Origin: Gloeophyllum trabeum ATCC 11539
Lineage: Eukaryota; Basidiomycota; Agaricomycetes; Gloeophyllales; Gloeophyllaceae
DNA: 64,000 nucleotides
NCBI RefSeq assembly: GCF_000344685.1
Contig: NW_006920419.1
Coordinates: forward strand, 110,891-174,890
Reading direction: 5' to 3'
In this document: positions 1 through 9,713 of the stretch, piece after piece
Layout of the letters: each line of letters starts with the position of its first letter
Numbering within the stretch: position 1 is the stretch's first letter
Position numbers and translations under genes: made by a program
Notes under the pieces: generated by a model
What the model saw: the letters and a program-made list of their open reading frames with translations, nothing else
What the model was told of the DNA's origin: nothing
Databases searched by the model: none

Positions 1-1132
1 ACCGAAGAACAAGACTACGATGATGGCACTCTTGTGGACCTGGACGGTTCAGTAACCGGTCATAACTAGGAAGTTTGGGTAAACTTCGACCATAGGAAGG
101 GGGTAATGTTATGATTTTCCCATGCTTATCTCATTCCATTTCCATTCCGAGCATTGCTATTGGACAGTACCTTTCTCCGAGTAGACCTTCCCATGGACGC
201 TATCTTCTTCTCACACGTTATCTTCCTTGACTCACCTTCTACCAATGGGCGCCCTTGTATTTCTCATTTCTCTGAGTTACGTTCTCGCAGGATGGCCTAC
301 GCGTCCTTTCTTATTGTTCTCTTCTTTGGGTATTAACCCCTATACCAGTTACTATATATACTGTAGGAAAACCCATGTATTCCTTAGTTCAACCTCCTGT
401 TGAATACAGCGATTACCTGGACTCTTGACTTGACCGTTGGCATTGGCCCGGCCAGACCTACCTTTCAGTACGCTTACTGAGGTAGTAACGACATAACTGT
501 TGGCACGTGGCCCAGTTATCTCAAGACGACTAGTTAGGACATCGCTTCCTAACAGGGAAAAGAGACAGTCCGCCGGATACGTGAGGCTGCAGGTCAAGCA
601 ATGCTTGATGCCAAGCTGTCCGTGACTATTCCTTCAAGCCAAGGTCGCCGAGTTCCGTTCAAAGCTATCACTTGCTGGGAGCGTCTGAACACTGCTCTAG
701 CGGCGAAGCAGAAGTGGCTGAAGGCTTATCACTGCCGCTGTGTCGAAACTCAGCAACCCACGGAGTCGCAAGGTATTCGACGAGGATGGTGTAGATAAAT
801 GAAGCCTGTACTATATGCCAGAGATTGTTTTGTAATTTATTTGTAATTTCCCATATTTTTTGAGGTCGGATACGGCTATCCCGGTAAAAGTGGGGGTAGG
901 CGCCGAGGTCGGGTTCAGATCCCGGTAAAAATGGCCCAATATGGTAATAATCAGTCCCGGTAAAATAGACCCAAATCGGCCAGTTCAGTATCCGACCCAC
1001 CTAGGTATTATCAAGGGTCCTCGTCCGCCGCGCACTCGCCGCGCGCGTTCAACACGGTGGCACATTATACACGCCTTCTCTCTTGCACTCACTGCAAAAT
1101 ACAGTCTTCTATCGCTATCGGGTCTAGGAAAT
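1..1132. other. Non-coding flank upstream of the array
   Basis: I see no convincing gene here. The open frames are short and carry no recognisable motif or consistent splice structure. The only organised piece is a small repeat cluster at 864-997, listed separately. Array copy 1 begins at the right edge. Its upstream region lacks the CCAAAAATA/CACGTG block that precedes most other copies. Confidence 0.5.
864..997. repeat. Short inverted repeat with three internal direct repeats
   Basis: A 10-bp inverted repeat, GGTCGGATAC at 864-873 and GTATCCGACC at 988-997, bounds a 134-bp segment. Inside it the motif CCCGGTAAAA occurs three times, at 880-889, 921-930 and 956-965. Terminal inversion plus repeated internal motifs resembles a tiny non-autonomous element or a protein-binding cluster. 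I see no clear target-site duplication, so the nature is open. Confidence 0.4.
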
Positions 1133-1730
1133 ATGTCTGAGGCTGTTGCTCCGACTCAGGACACGTAAGTAAGCTGTTCTTTTCAAAGACCAAGGCGACA
1201 CTTAGTACTCCTTGTAGAACTCCTGCCGGCACAAGCCCAGCACAGAAGCCACAGCGCGCCAGGACTGTCGGACGCTGGGTAGTCGGTGGCCTCCTTATTA
1301 CGTTTGAGGAGGGCCTATCATGGGCTAATCGATTGCGCGCCGCTCGAGGAGACGAACCCCTCGAGGACACCCATCGCGACCACTGCTCGATTCTCATGGA
1401 CATTGATACGAGGGTGCGGGAGCTCCGCGGCTATGGAGCTATGTATTGGGGGCGTAGTACGGGAGACCCGATGAAGTGCTCGCATATGCTAGTCATTACA
1501 AGATATGACCCAGGGCGCGTGCCGCTTGTCGATGGGAAAGCAACCCTCACGCCGGCGCAGACGAAGTCTGGTCCAATTGAGCGTATGGCTGCGAAGAAGC
1601 TGAAGGAGGACGAACGTGAGTGCGAGCTTGATATGTATGTAGCCTAGACTGATTCAACATGACTCTACTCGTAGAGGTGGAGTTCATAGGGTTTTACGCT
1701 TTTCCTTCTACGATGCCGCCTGACTGTTGA
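1133..1730 (+). CDS. Array copy 1: uncharacterised small protein, 3 exons
   Basis: First member of the seven-copy tandem family; I do not recognise the family. Exon 1 (1133-1164) encodes MSEAVAPTQD and ends at a GTAAGT donor. The main exon (about 1218-1615) encodes the family core: GRWVVGGLLITFEEGL, then ANRLRAARGDEPLED, GYGAMYWGR, ITRYDPGRVPLV, GKATLTPAQTKSGPIERMAA. It ends at a C|GTGAGT donor. The last exon (1675-1730) encodes QVEFIGFYAFPSTMPPDC and a stop. Phases agree across all joints and give about 161 aa. No signal peptide or membrane segment is visible. This copy seems to lack the second small exon present in copies 2, 3, 4, 6 and 7. Function unknown. Confidence 0.75.
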
Positions 1731-2612
1731 ACATTCCACTTCTGTACCATCATTCTTATTGCCTGTATGAGTATGAATTGACATGAACTGGTCGCTATCA
1801 AGGGAGGGATTATGTGGATGTACTTAGTATATTGAGCAATCTACTCTCCGCTTTTCTCAGTGTCTTGAATTAGTCTGCATCCAGTCGCGCGGCACTTGGC
1901 ACATTAGGCATATTCGGACCCTGTAGTGTCACGTGCACTCATTTAGGACGCGCTCGCTGCAGTGTCGAACGCGAGTATGAGCGCGTTTGAAGCTCTTACA
2001 GGTTGTCCTTTGCCCTCACAATGTGTGTGTAGCCTTATTATGTGTATTCCAGAGCAATAGAGAGGTAAGGGAGACATGAATCCTCATTAACTGCTACATT
2101 TCTGCTGTTGCCATGCAGTTTGTGCTGGTATATGATGCTTGCCAATTAAAATATACATTAATTTATCCATACTCTGCTTTAGTCTGGCATATACCCTTCC
2201 AATGTGCACCGGGTGCAAGGTGCGAGGGCGCTATGGCTCACAAACACGCCGGGGAGGCAAAAGGATGAGATGGTGTCCAAATTAGGAAGAGCCAGAGGTG
2301 CTGAGTCAGCAACTCTTGCCATGGTCCTGTCGCATATTCTGAGTGTTTTGATGCTATGAAAACACATAACTGTACCATTACATGGTATTCAATTGTAGAT
2401 GCAGTCAAAAGAGAACCTGGTTATGCATCCAGGCAGCGAAAGTAGAGCAGAGAATAGAGGCAAAGGCCGTGGGACAATTCACGTGATGTTGAAATCGGTG
2501 AGCCAGCCAAGGCAGGCGCGACTGGAAGCAGACCGTTATATGCCGACCGCCCTCCACCTGCCTTATAAGGGAGGCAATACGGTCTGACTTCGGGAGACTA
2601 GTCTTGAATGTG
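1731..2612. other. Spacer between array copies 1 and 2
   Basis: I found no gene. The first few hundred bases match the downstream flank of copy 3 closely (the segments after each stop codon align), which supports duplication of whole units including 3' flank. The rest, about 1900-2600, has no recognisable content. Confidence 0.5.
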
Positions 2613-2705
2613 GCTTTGTGGCGTCCAAAAATAGCCTTGCTCACGCTCACTGGCACGTGGCTTCCGCCTTTCCGCGTCGTCGCGGTTGTGGCTGGAGGTT
2701 CGAAG
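2613..2705 (+). promoter_or_regulatory. Shared upstream module of copy 2
   Basis: Contains GGCGTCCAAAAATAGCC, a CACGTGG core and the GTCGTCGCGGTTGTGGCTGG segment also found before copies 3, 4, 6 and 7. It lies about 70-160 bp before the first ATG. CACGTG is the classic basic helix-loop-helix E-box. That it is used as such here is inference. Confidence 0.5.
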
Positions 2706-2770
2706 ACCAAGTAAGACTCCACCACCTCGAACTAACGCAGCATAACTCAACTGCTGCTCCATCACTTGCA

Positions 2771-3508
2771 ATGTCTGAAGACACAGCTCAGCGACCTGAG
2801 GCTAAGGATTTGTGAGTGGCGTGTCGCATACTTGGAGGCCACGCTCAATATTACTTCCAGTGCCCTTTCTGCGCCTCCAAAATTACCGTCCAAGGTCTTC
2901 GCTCAGTCCCCGTATATGTGAGTGAGAACTGATGCCCATAGCGATGCGTACCAGTGACACTGAGAATTTCCGAAAGCACGAAACCAGCACAGGAGCCGCA
3001 GTCCATCAGGACGGTCTCACGCTGGATTGTCAGTGGCCTGGTTATTACGTTTGAGGAGGGCCTAGCAAGGGCCAACCGACTGCGCGCCGCGCGAGGAGAT
3101 GAACCTCTCCAGGACGTCCGAGGCGACCACTGGTCGGTCCTCATGGAGCTTGACCAGAGAGGGAGCTTGACCAGAGAGTGCAGGAACTTCATGGATATGG
3201 AGCTATGTACTGGGGCCGTAGGACGGGGGACCCATTGAAGTGCTCACACATGATTATTATGACGAGATACGACCCAGGGCAGGTGCCGCTCGTCAATGGG
3301 AAAGCGACCCTCACGCCGGAGCAGGCGAAGTCTGGTCCAATCGAAAGCATGGCTGCAGAGACGCTGAAGGAACAGGAGCGTGAGTGCGATCGTACTTCAT
3401 TGAGGCTTCATTCTTTGTACTCTAGGCTGATTGGAGATGAACACGCTTGTGAAGGTGGAGTTCATAGGGTTCCAGGCTTTTCTTTCTGACATGCCGCCTA
3501 ACTGTTGA
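2771..3508 (+). pseudogene. Array copy 2: frameshifted family member
   Basis: It has the full exon layout of the family: exon 1 (2771-2811, MSEDTAQRPEAKD), a second small exon near 2859-2920, the main exon and a terminal exon. Two changes break it. A 17-bp unit is exactly duplicated in tandem (3145-3161 and 3162-3178), shifting the frame in the middle of the core, so its two halves lie in different frames. In addition the acceptor before the last exon, TTGTAGAGG in other copies, reads TTGTGAAGG, and the nearest AG would shift the last exon's frame. The DNA is otherwise close to copy 7, so the decay looks recent. A sequencing error could explain one lesion but hardly both. Confidence 0.75.
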
Positions 3509-3644
3509 GTATCGCACTTTGTACCATCATTATTATTGCTTGTATGGCTACGAATTGGCGTGGTCTGGTCGCTGTCCGTAAGGAGGGAATATGTAAACGT
3601 TGCATATCGAGCGATCTCTCCCACACCTTTCGCATTCCTCCCGT

Positions 3645-3728
3645 GTGGCTTCGTGACGTCCAAAAATAGCGTCGCTCACGCTCACGTGGCCCCCGCGTTC
3701 GCGTCGTCGCGGTTGTGGCTGGAGTTCC
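3645..3728 (+). promoter_or_regulatory. Shared upstream module of copy 3
   Basis: Carries GGCTTCGTGACGTCCAAAAA, then TAGC, GCTCACGTGGC and GTCGTCGCGGTTGTGGCTGG, in the same order and spacing as before copies 2 and 4. TGACGTCC resembles a CRE/ATF-type bZIP site and CACGTG an E-box. Confidence 0.55.
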
Positions 3729-3814
3729 ATCACGGCTCGAAGACAAAGTCAGAGTCGACTACCTCGAACCAACGCAGCAAAAACTCGACTCAATTGTTTC
3801 TCACTCATTTGCAA

Positions 3815-4519
3815 TGTCTGAAGACACTGCTCAGCGACTCGAGGAATGGTGAGTGACTTCTCGTATACTTACTGGGAGGCCACGCTGAATATTACTTTGA
3901 GTGCTCTTCCTCCGTCTCCAAAATCAACGTCTAAGGATCTCGCTCAGTCCCGGGATATATGGTGAGCATTGATCTCTGTGGCGTGAGGTGCAGCGATGAC
4001 ACCGAGAGTTACCGCAAGCATGGAACCAGCACAGAAGCCACGGCGCGTCAGGACAGTCGATCGCTGGATCGTCGGCGGGCTCCTTATCAAGTTTGAGGAG
4101 GGCCTTGCATGGGCCAACCGGCTGCGCGCCGCTCGAGGAGACGAACCCCTCGAAGACACCCAACGCGACCACTGCTCGATTCTCATAGACATCGACACGA
4201 GGGTGCGGGAACTCCGCGGGTATGGAGCTATGTATTGGGGGCGTAGTACCGGGGACCCGGTAAAGTGCTCGCACTTCCTGATTATTACGAGATATGATCC
4301 AGGGCGGGTGCCGCTCGTCAATGGGAAAGCAACCCTCACTCGGGCGCAGACGAAGTCAGGTCCAATCGAGCGCATGGCTGCGAAGACGTTGAAGGAGGAC
4401 GAACGTGAGTGCAAGCTTGATATGTATGTAGCCTAGACTGATTCAACATGACTCTACTCGTAGAGGTGGAGTTCATAGGGTTTTACGCTTTTCCTTCTAC
4501 GATGCCGCCTGACTGTTGA
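3815..4519 (+). CDS. Array copy 3: uncharacterised small protein, 4 exons
   Basis: Exon 1 (from about 3815) encodes MSEDTAQRLEE. A small proline/serine-rich exon follows at about 3900-3961. The main exon then begins, most consistently at an AAG|C acceptor near 4018, and runs to about 4405 (C|GTGAGT). The last exon encodes QVEFIGFYAFPSTMPPDC and ends at 4519. The core is nearly identical to copy 1 (MEPAQKPRRVRTVDRWIVGG onward, GYGAMYWGR, SGPIERMAAKTLKEDE). The open frame is intact. No homology to a named family is recognised. The copy 1 and copy 3 units, including 3' flank, are the most similar pair in the array. Confidence 0.72.
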
Positions 4520-4667
4520 ACATTCCACTTCTGTACCATCATTATTATTTCCTGTATGAGTATGAATTGACATGAACTGGTCGCAATTAAAGGAGGGAAT
4601 ATGCGGATGTACTTAGTGTACTAAGCAATCTCTAGCCTGCTTTTCTCATTTTCCAGTGCCCCCGATG

Positions 4668-4748
4668 TGGCTTCGTGACGTCCAAAAATAGCCTCGCTCC
4701 CGCTCACGTGGCTTCCGCCTTTCGCGTCGTCGCGATTGTGGCTTGACG
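4668..4748 (+). promoter_or_regulatory. Shared upstream module of copy 4
   Basis: GGCTTCGTGACGTCCAAAAA, TAGCCTCGCTCCC and GCTCACGTGGC, followed by CGTCGTCGCGATTGTGGCTT. Order and spacing match copy 3, and this copy serves as the forward reference for the inverted version before copy 6. Confidence 0.55.
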
Positions 4749-4811
4749 TTGCACTGGACGATGGCGGCTTGAAGACCTACTTGACTTTTCTTTCTCTACC
4801 TCTCTCTTGCA

Positions 4812-5510
4812 ATGTCTGAACAGATAGCTCAGCCTCAGGATGCGTGAGAAAGCTGCCCTCATACTGCCCTAGGAAGCGAGGCTTAATATTACTCTAAGGC
4901 CCCCTCTGCCGCCTCCAAAAGGAACGTCTGAGAACCCGGCTCAGTCGCAGGATAGGTACGTTAGCATGGACCCTCATAGCGGCGTGCATTACTGACACTT
5001 ACACTTCTCATAAGCTCCGAAACAGCACAGAAGCCACGGCGCATCCAGAGTGTCGAACGCTGGATAGTTGGCGGCATTATTATCACCTACGAGGAGGCCT
5101 TAGCCTGGGCCAACCGATTGCGCGCCACACGAGGAGAACACTCGCTGGAGGCCACCCGAAGAGACTATTACCAAGTGCTCGTCGAGGTCCAGGAGAGGGT
5201 GCTAGAACTCCACGGGCATGGGGCGATGTACTGGGCCGAGGACCCGCAAAAGTGCGCGCACATGCTGATCATGACGAAGTATGAACCAGCGCGGGTGCCG
5301 GTCGTCAATGGAGTACCGACCCTCGCATCGGAGCAGAGGCGGTCGGGTCCCGTTGAACGCATGGCTGTGAAGACCTTGAAGGACCGGGAGCGTGAGTAGG
5401 AGTCCGACTATTTCCTCCGTGGCTCGAGCTGACTGCTTGTGGATGCGTTTGTAGAGGTGGAGTACGTAGGGTACAAGGCTTTCCCTTCCGAAACGCCGCC
5501 CTACTGTTGA
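4812..5510 (+). CDS. Array copy 4: diverged uncharacterised family member
   Basis: Exon 1 (4812 on) encodes MSEQIAQPQD. A second small exon near 4907-4954 encodes APPLPPPKGTSENPAQSQD and keeps phase. The main exon starts at an AAG|C acceptor near 5014 and carries the diverged core: ERWIVGGIIITYEEALAWAN, LHGHGAMYW, MTKYEPARVPVVNG, SGPVERMAVKTLKDRE. The final exon encodes QVEYVGYKAFPSETPPYC and ends at 5510. It lacks the RSTGD insertion next to AMYW seen in the other copies. With copy 5 it is the most diverged member, so the array was not made by one recent burst. Confidence 0.72.
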
Positions 5511-6507
5511 ACGATACTCGTTTGTATTCTGATTGTTATTGGAGTAGTACGACTATGGATCGACGAAGATTCTGTCTTGACCTCCCCCGCCGCGCACTCA
5601 AGCTTGCAATGATACAGGATAAAAGTATGTCACCAGAAGACAGTATTGACCTTCACGAATCATAAGATATTATCTCTTTCGTTTTTCGTAGCCTATGACA
5701 CTGGGATGTCTATGCCGTTCGCGGATCTTACTGTAGGTGAGTGTGGATAGCTCTTGGTGGACCTCAATCATCAACCGAACCGAATACTAGCACCTAATCG
5801 CAGCTTTCTAGTCATAGCTCTTGCACAGTGAGCTGCAGCACCTCTTCCGCCACTTAGAAATTCCCCCGCTTCGCCAGACCAGTCTACTCCCCATCTGGCT
5901 CCTGTAGGAGCAGGTGCAAGGGGTATGATTAGTTTCCTCCTGTGGGTCCTAATACCATTTGGGACGCAGATACGACATTCACGCTAACACTACAGTACCC
6001 CGATTGAACTCTTGAAATGGAAGATGCAAGTACGGATGCTCATTGTGTCGCCGCTCATATCCTTTTCACCCACCATCCCACCTTACCTCCTCCAGCCAGC
6101 CCCCTCCATCGTCGTTGGCACTCCCGTACATTTGAGCATGCTCGCTCGGCGTGTTCAAGGACGCAATTCGCACGACGGGCATGTGCGGGCTCCGACTGGA
6201 GCCCACCGGCACGTGCATCCGCAAGCGGCACAAAAGGAACGCCGTCACGCCTTTTTCTGATATTGCTCGATCCGCTCTCTTTACTGTCCTCCTCGCTGGA
6301 CTAAGTAGCTGACGCGGTGGGAGTTGGCTTTATAGGGCGCGTGCTCGGGTCGGATGTGTAGCCTTGGGTTTCTTTGCCGCTGCCATTTATTTGCAATAGG
6401 CATAAGGAAGTTTGTAACTTTAGTGTATATTATGGGTTCTAGCGAGCTTAGAATTACCAAACTCTGGTCCCGAGCGCTGTCGATATGAATGTGGCACGCG
6501 CCACATA
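5511..6507. other. Long spacer between array copies 4 and 5
   Basis: About 1 kb with no convincing gene. The first 60 bases resemble the 3' flank of the other units. The remainder, including a C-rich tract around 6060-6110, is unique to this spacer. An insertion or remnant of another copy is possible, but I could not align it. Confidence 0.4.
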
Positions 6508-6620
6508 ATATACGCGATCACGTGCTTTCCCATCACCTGCCAGCGTCGTCGCGCTTGTGGCTTCAAAGTTGAGACTGCACCGTCGCAAGAACCTACAGCG
6601 CTGAACTGTTCATTGACGCC

Positions 6621-7235
6621 ATGATGTCTGCCTCAAACGCTCAGCCTGAGAATGCGTAAGTGAGCGTTTACAATAAACATTCCCATACAGTAACCTGAGG
6701 CGACTCTGAGTACTTCTAGAATTCCCGCGAGCACCAACCCACAGCGCGTGAGGACGGTTGAACGCTGGGTTGTTGGTGGCCTTATTATTACCTGTGAGGA
6801 GACTCTGGCTTGGGTCAACCGCCTGCGCGCTGCTCGTGGAGACGCCCCTCTTGAGGCTACGCGAGATGACTACTGCTCGCTTCTCTTAGAGATCGACGAG
6901 CGAGTGAAGGAACTGCACGGGTATGGCTGCATGTCTTGGGGACATCCCACGGACGGCGGCGATGTAATATGCTCACATGTGATGGTCATCACAAGATATG
7001 ATCGAGCGAGGGTGCCGTTTGTCAATGGGAAAGCAACCCTCACTCGGGCGCAGACTAAGTCAGGTCCAATCGAGCGCATGGCTGCGAAGAAGTTGAAGGA
7101 GGACGAACGTGAGTGCGACCTTCCTTCGTGCCTTGTAGCTTGGGCTCATTGAATGATGAACGCACGCGCGCGTTTGTAGGGGTGGAGTCCATAGGGTTTC
7201 AAGCTTTTCCTTCCGACATGCCGCCTGACTGTTGA
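6621..7235 (+). CDS. Array copy 5: uncharacterised small protein, 3 exons
   Basis: Two ATGs are in frame, at 6621 and 6624. Exon 1 encodes MSASNAQPEN. The main exon starts after CTTCTAG near 6718 and encodes ERWVVGGLIITCEETLAWVN, RLRAARGDAPLEATRDD, LHGYGCMSWG, VITRYDRARVPFVNGKATLT and SGPIERMAAKKLKEDE. The last exon encodes RVESIGFQAFPSDMPPDC and ends at 7235. Its acceptor is TAG|GGG rather than TAG|AGG, so the first residue is Arg rather than Gln. As in copy 1, no separate second exon is evident. The upstream region keeps CACGTG (about 6519) but not CCAAAAATA. Confidence 0.72.
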
Positions 7236-7360
7236 GCATCGATGCGCGTTTCTACCATCAGTATTATTGCATGTACAATTACGATTCAGTCTCTATGGAA
7301 TAAACACAGCATATCGAGCAATCTCTACCCTGCTTTTCTCATCTCCAAATTCACAGTGCC

Positions 7361-7448
7361 TCCGATGCGCGAGCAACGTTATTTTTGGACGTCACGAAGC
7401 CGCTCACGTGGCTCCCACCGTTCGCGTCGCGGTTGTGGCTGGAGGTTC
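7361..7448 (+). promoter_or_regulatory. Upstream module of copy 6 with an inverted 33-bp segment
   Basis: Positions 7369-7401 read as the reverse complement of the GGCTTCGTGACGTCC..CCAAAAATA segment found before copies 3 and 4. The sequence to the left (CCGATG) and to the right (GCTCACGTGGC and the GCGGTTGTGGCTGG block) keeps normal orientation. Confidence 0.75.
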
Positions 7449-7527
7449 ATGACGGCTCGAAGACCAAGTTAGACTCGACCACCTCGAACTAACGCGGCAT
7501 AACTCAGCTGCTTATCCATCACATGCG

Positions 7528-8238
7528 ATGTCTGAAGACTCAGCTCAGCGACCTGAGGATGTGTGAGTGGCTTGTCGCATACTTACTCGGAGGCCACGCT
7601 CAATGTTACTTTGAGTGCCCTTCCTCCGTCTCCAAAATTACCGTCTGAGGTCTTAGCTCTGTCCCAGCATATGTAAGTGAGAATTGAAGTCCATAGCGTC
7701 ATGTACACCAGTGACACTGAAATATTCGGCAAGCACGGAACCAGAACAGAAGCCAGGGAGCATCAGGACAGTCGGACGCTGGATAGTCGGTGGTCTCCTC
7801 ATTACGTTTGAGGAGGGCCTGGCATGGGCCAATCGATTGCGCACCGCTCGAGGAGACGAACCCCTCGAAGACACCCGACGCGACCACTGCTCGATTCTCA
7901 TGGAGGTCTACCAGAGAGTGGAGGATCTCCGCGGCTACGGAGCTATGTATTGGGGGCGTAGTACGGGAGATCCGATGAAGCGCTCGCACATGCTGCTCAT
8001 TACAAGATATGACCCAGGGCGCGTGCCGCTTGTCAATGGGAAAGCAACCCTCACACCGGCTCAGACAAAGTCGGGTCCAATTGAACGCATGGCTGCGAAG
8101 ACGTTGAAGGAGGATGAACGTGAGTGCGATCTTGATTTGTGCTGCGTAGCCTGAACTAGACTGAAGATCAACGCGCTTGTAGAGGTGGAGTTCATAAGGT
8201 TTCACGCCTTTCCTTCTACGATGCCCCCCGACTTTTGA
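7528..8238 (+). CDS. Array copy 6: uncharacterised small protein, 4 exons
   Basis: Exon 1 (7528 on) encodes MSEDSAQRPED. The second small exon, about 7617-7674, encodes a Pro/Leu/Ser-rich stretch (ALPPSPKLPSEVLALSQH). The main exon begins at an AAG|C acceptor near 7733 and carries GRWIVGGLLITFEEGLAWAN, LRGYGAMYWGR, LLITRYDPGRVPLVNG and SGPIERMAAKTLKEDE. The last exon encodes QVEFIRFHAFPSTMPPDF and ends at 8238, with Phe in place of the Cys that ends the other intact copies. The frame is intact throughout. Function unknown. Its promoter carries the inverted segment listed above. Confidence 0.72.
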
Positions 8239-8316
8239 ACATTGCACTTTTGTACCATCATTATTATTGTTCGCATGATTATAAACCAGCATGGAGGGTT
8301 TGCAATGGCTATGAAT

Positions 8317-8751
8317 GGATGACTTTCCGTAAGGAAAAATCCTAGATTTCGCCGTCCTAAACGCCATCACAGTGCCTTGTCACGGTCATTCGCACGGCCG
8401 ATAGACAGGATAGAGGTGTTTCTCCTATCCGTAACGCCACAAGCCCTCAGTCACGCTATTGATGGCGGCTTACTATGTAAGGAAGGAAAGTGGCTAAATA
8501 CGGAAGGCACTGATGGCAAGTATATGATGGCATGATACGCGAACGTTAACCGAGGCTAAGCGAGCCTTTAGAGGCGAGCGCGAGTCTGAAGAGGGGGGTC
8601 GGACCCCCTTGACAAAATAAAGTTTGCAGACAGCTTCAACTCGACGACCACCATCAAAATTGGCGAGCGTGACAAGGCGGCATCTCGGCTGATGCATTTC
8701 GAGTCGGATCTAGGATAGAAAACGACTCTAAATGCTTACGGAAAGTCATCC
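8317..8751. mobile_element. MITE-like element with 17-bp perfect terminal inverted repeats
   Basis: GGATGACTTTCCGTAAG at 8317-8333 is the exact reverse complement of 8735-8751. The 435-bp interior has no transposase. It contains a GC-rich palindrome (GGGGGTCGGACCCCC, about 8596). AAT occurs directly outside both ends (8314-8316 and 8752-8754), a possible 3-bp target duplication. The other array spacers lack this insert and continue across the site. This is a non-autonomous DNA transposon by structure; the superfamily cannot be assigned from the ends alone. Confidence 0.75.
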
Positions 8752-8833
8752 AATAAGGATGGAATCTGTAAATGTAGCATGCTGAGCAATTCCTAGCATA
8801 CCTTCGTCTGGCCTACATCTCGTTGCATTTCCA

Positions 8834-8912
8834 AGACGTGGTCCAAAAATAACCTCGCCCGAGCTCACGTGGTTTCAACGATTCGCGGATACGCGATTGT
8901 GGCTCGAGGTTG
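8834..8912 (+). promoter_or_regulatory. Upstream module of copy 7
   Basis: GTGGTCCAAAAATAACCTCG, GCTCACGTGG and CGCGATTGTGGCTCGAGG keep the module order. TGACGTCC is degraded here to GACGTGGTCC. Confidence 0.5.
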
Positions 8913-9015
8913 CACCCAACGATGACGGCTTGAAGCTTGAAGGGCAAGTTATAACTGACAATCCCGCCGGAACCACAAGAGAAATCGATACGGGTGCTAC
9001 TGTTTAGTTACCACC

Positions 9016-9713
9016 ATGTCCGAACCGCCGACTCAGAGTCATGATGCGTTAGTGAGGTTCTGCTCTCGCGTTGAGAAGCCACACTCATTACATCCAGACC
9101 TTGCCATCTGTTCTCTTCAGAACCGCAGGCGGCGCCTGAAGTTGGTAGTAGTTCCTCGACCGTGAGTGACTTCTTATCTTTCGACGCAAGGCGACACTTA
9201 CTACTAGTACTCTAGATTGACAGCGCGACACGGACACCACAGCCGGTCAAGACAGTCGCACGCTGGATAGTCGCGGGCCTGGTTATCACGTTCGAGGAGG
9301 GCCTGGCATGGGCCAACCGACTGCGCGCCGCGCGAGGAGATGAGCCCCTCCAGGACATCCGAGGCGACCACTGGTCGGTTCTCATGGAGCTCGACCAGAG
9401 AGTGCAGGAACTCCATGGATATGGAGCGATGTACTGGGGACGTGGGACGGGGGACCCATTGAAGCGCTCGCAAATGATTATTATGACGAGATACGACGCA
9501 GGGCAGGTGCCGCTCGTCAATGGGAAAGCAACCCTCACGCCGGAGCAGGCGAAGTCTGGTCCAATCGAAAGCATGGCTGCAGAGACGCTGAAGGAACAGG
9601 AACGTGAGTGCGATCCTACTTTACTCTCTGTATGATTGGAGATCAACATGTTTGTAGAGGTGGAGTTTCTAAGGTTCCAGGCTTTTCTTTCTGACATGCC
9701 GCCAAACTGTTGA
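9016..9713 (+). CDS. Array copy 7: uncharacterised small protein, 4 exons
   Basis: Exon 1 (9016 on) encodes MSEPPTQSHD. A second small exon (about 9127-9163) starts after CCGCAG and encodes ARRLKLVVVPR, unrelated in sequence to the second exon of other copies but in the same place and phase. The main exon starts at CAG|C near 9223 and encodes ARWIVAGLVITFEEGLAWAN, LHGYGAMYWGR, IIMTRYDAGQVPLVNG, SGPIESMAAETLKEQE. The last exon encodes QVEFLRFQAFLSDMPPNC and ends at 9713. The core is closest to the broken copy 2. Confidence 0.7.
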
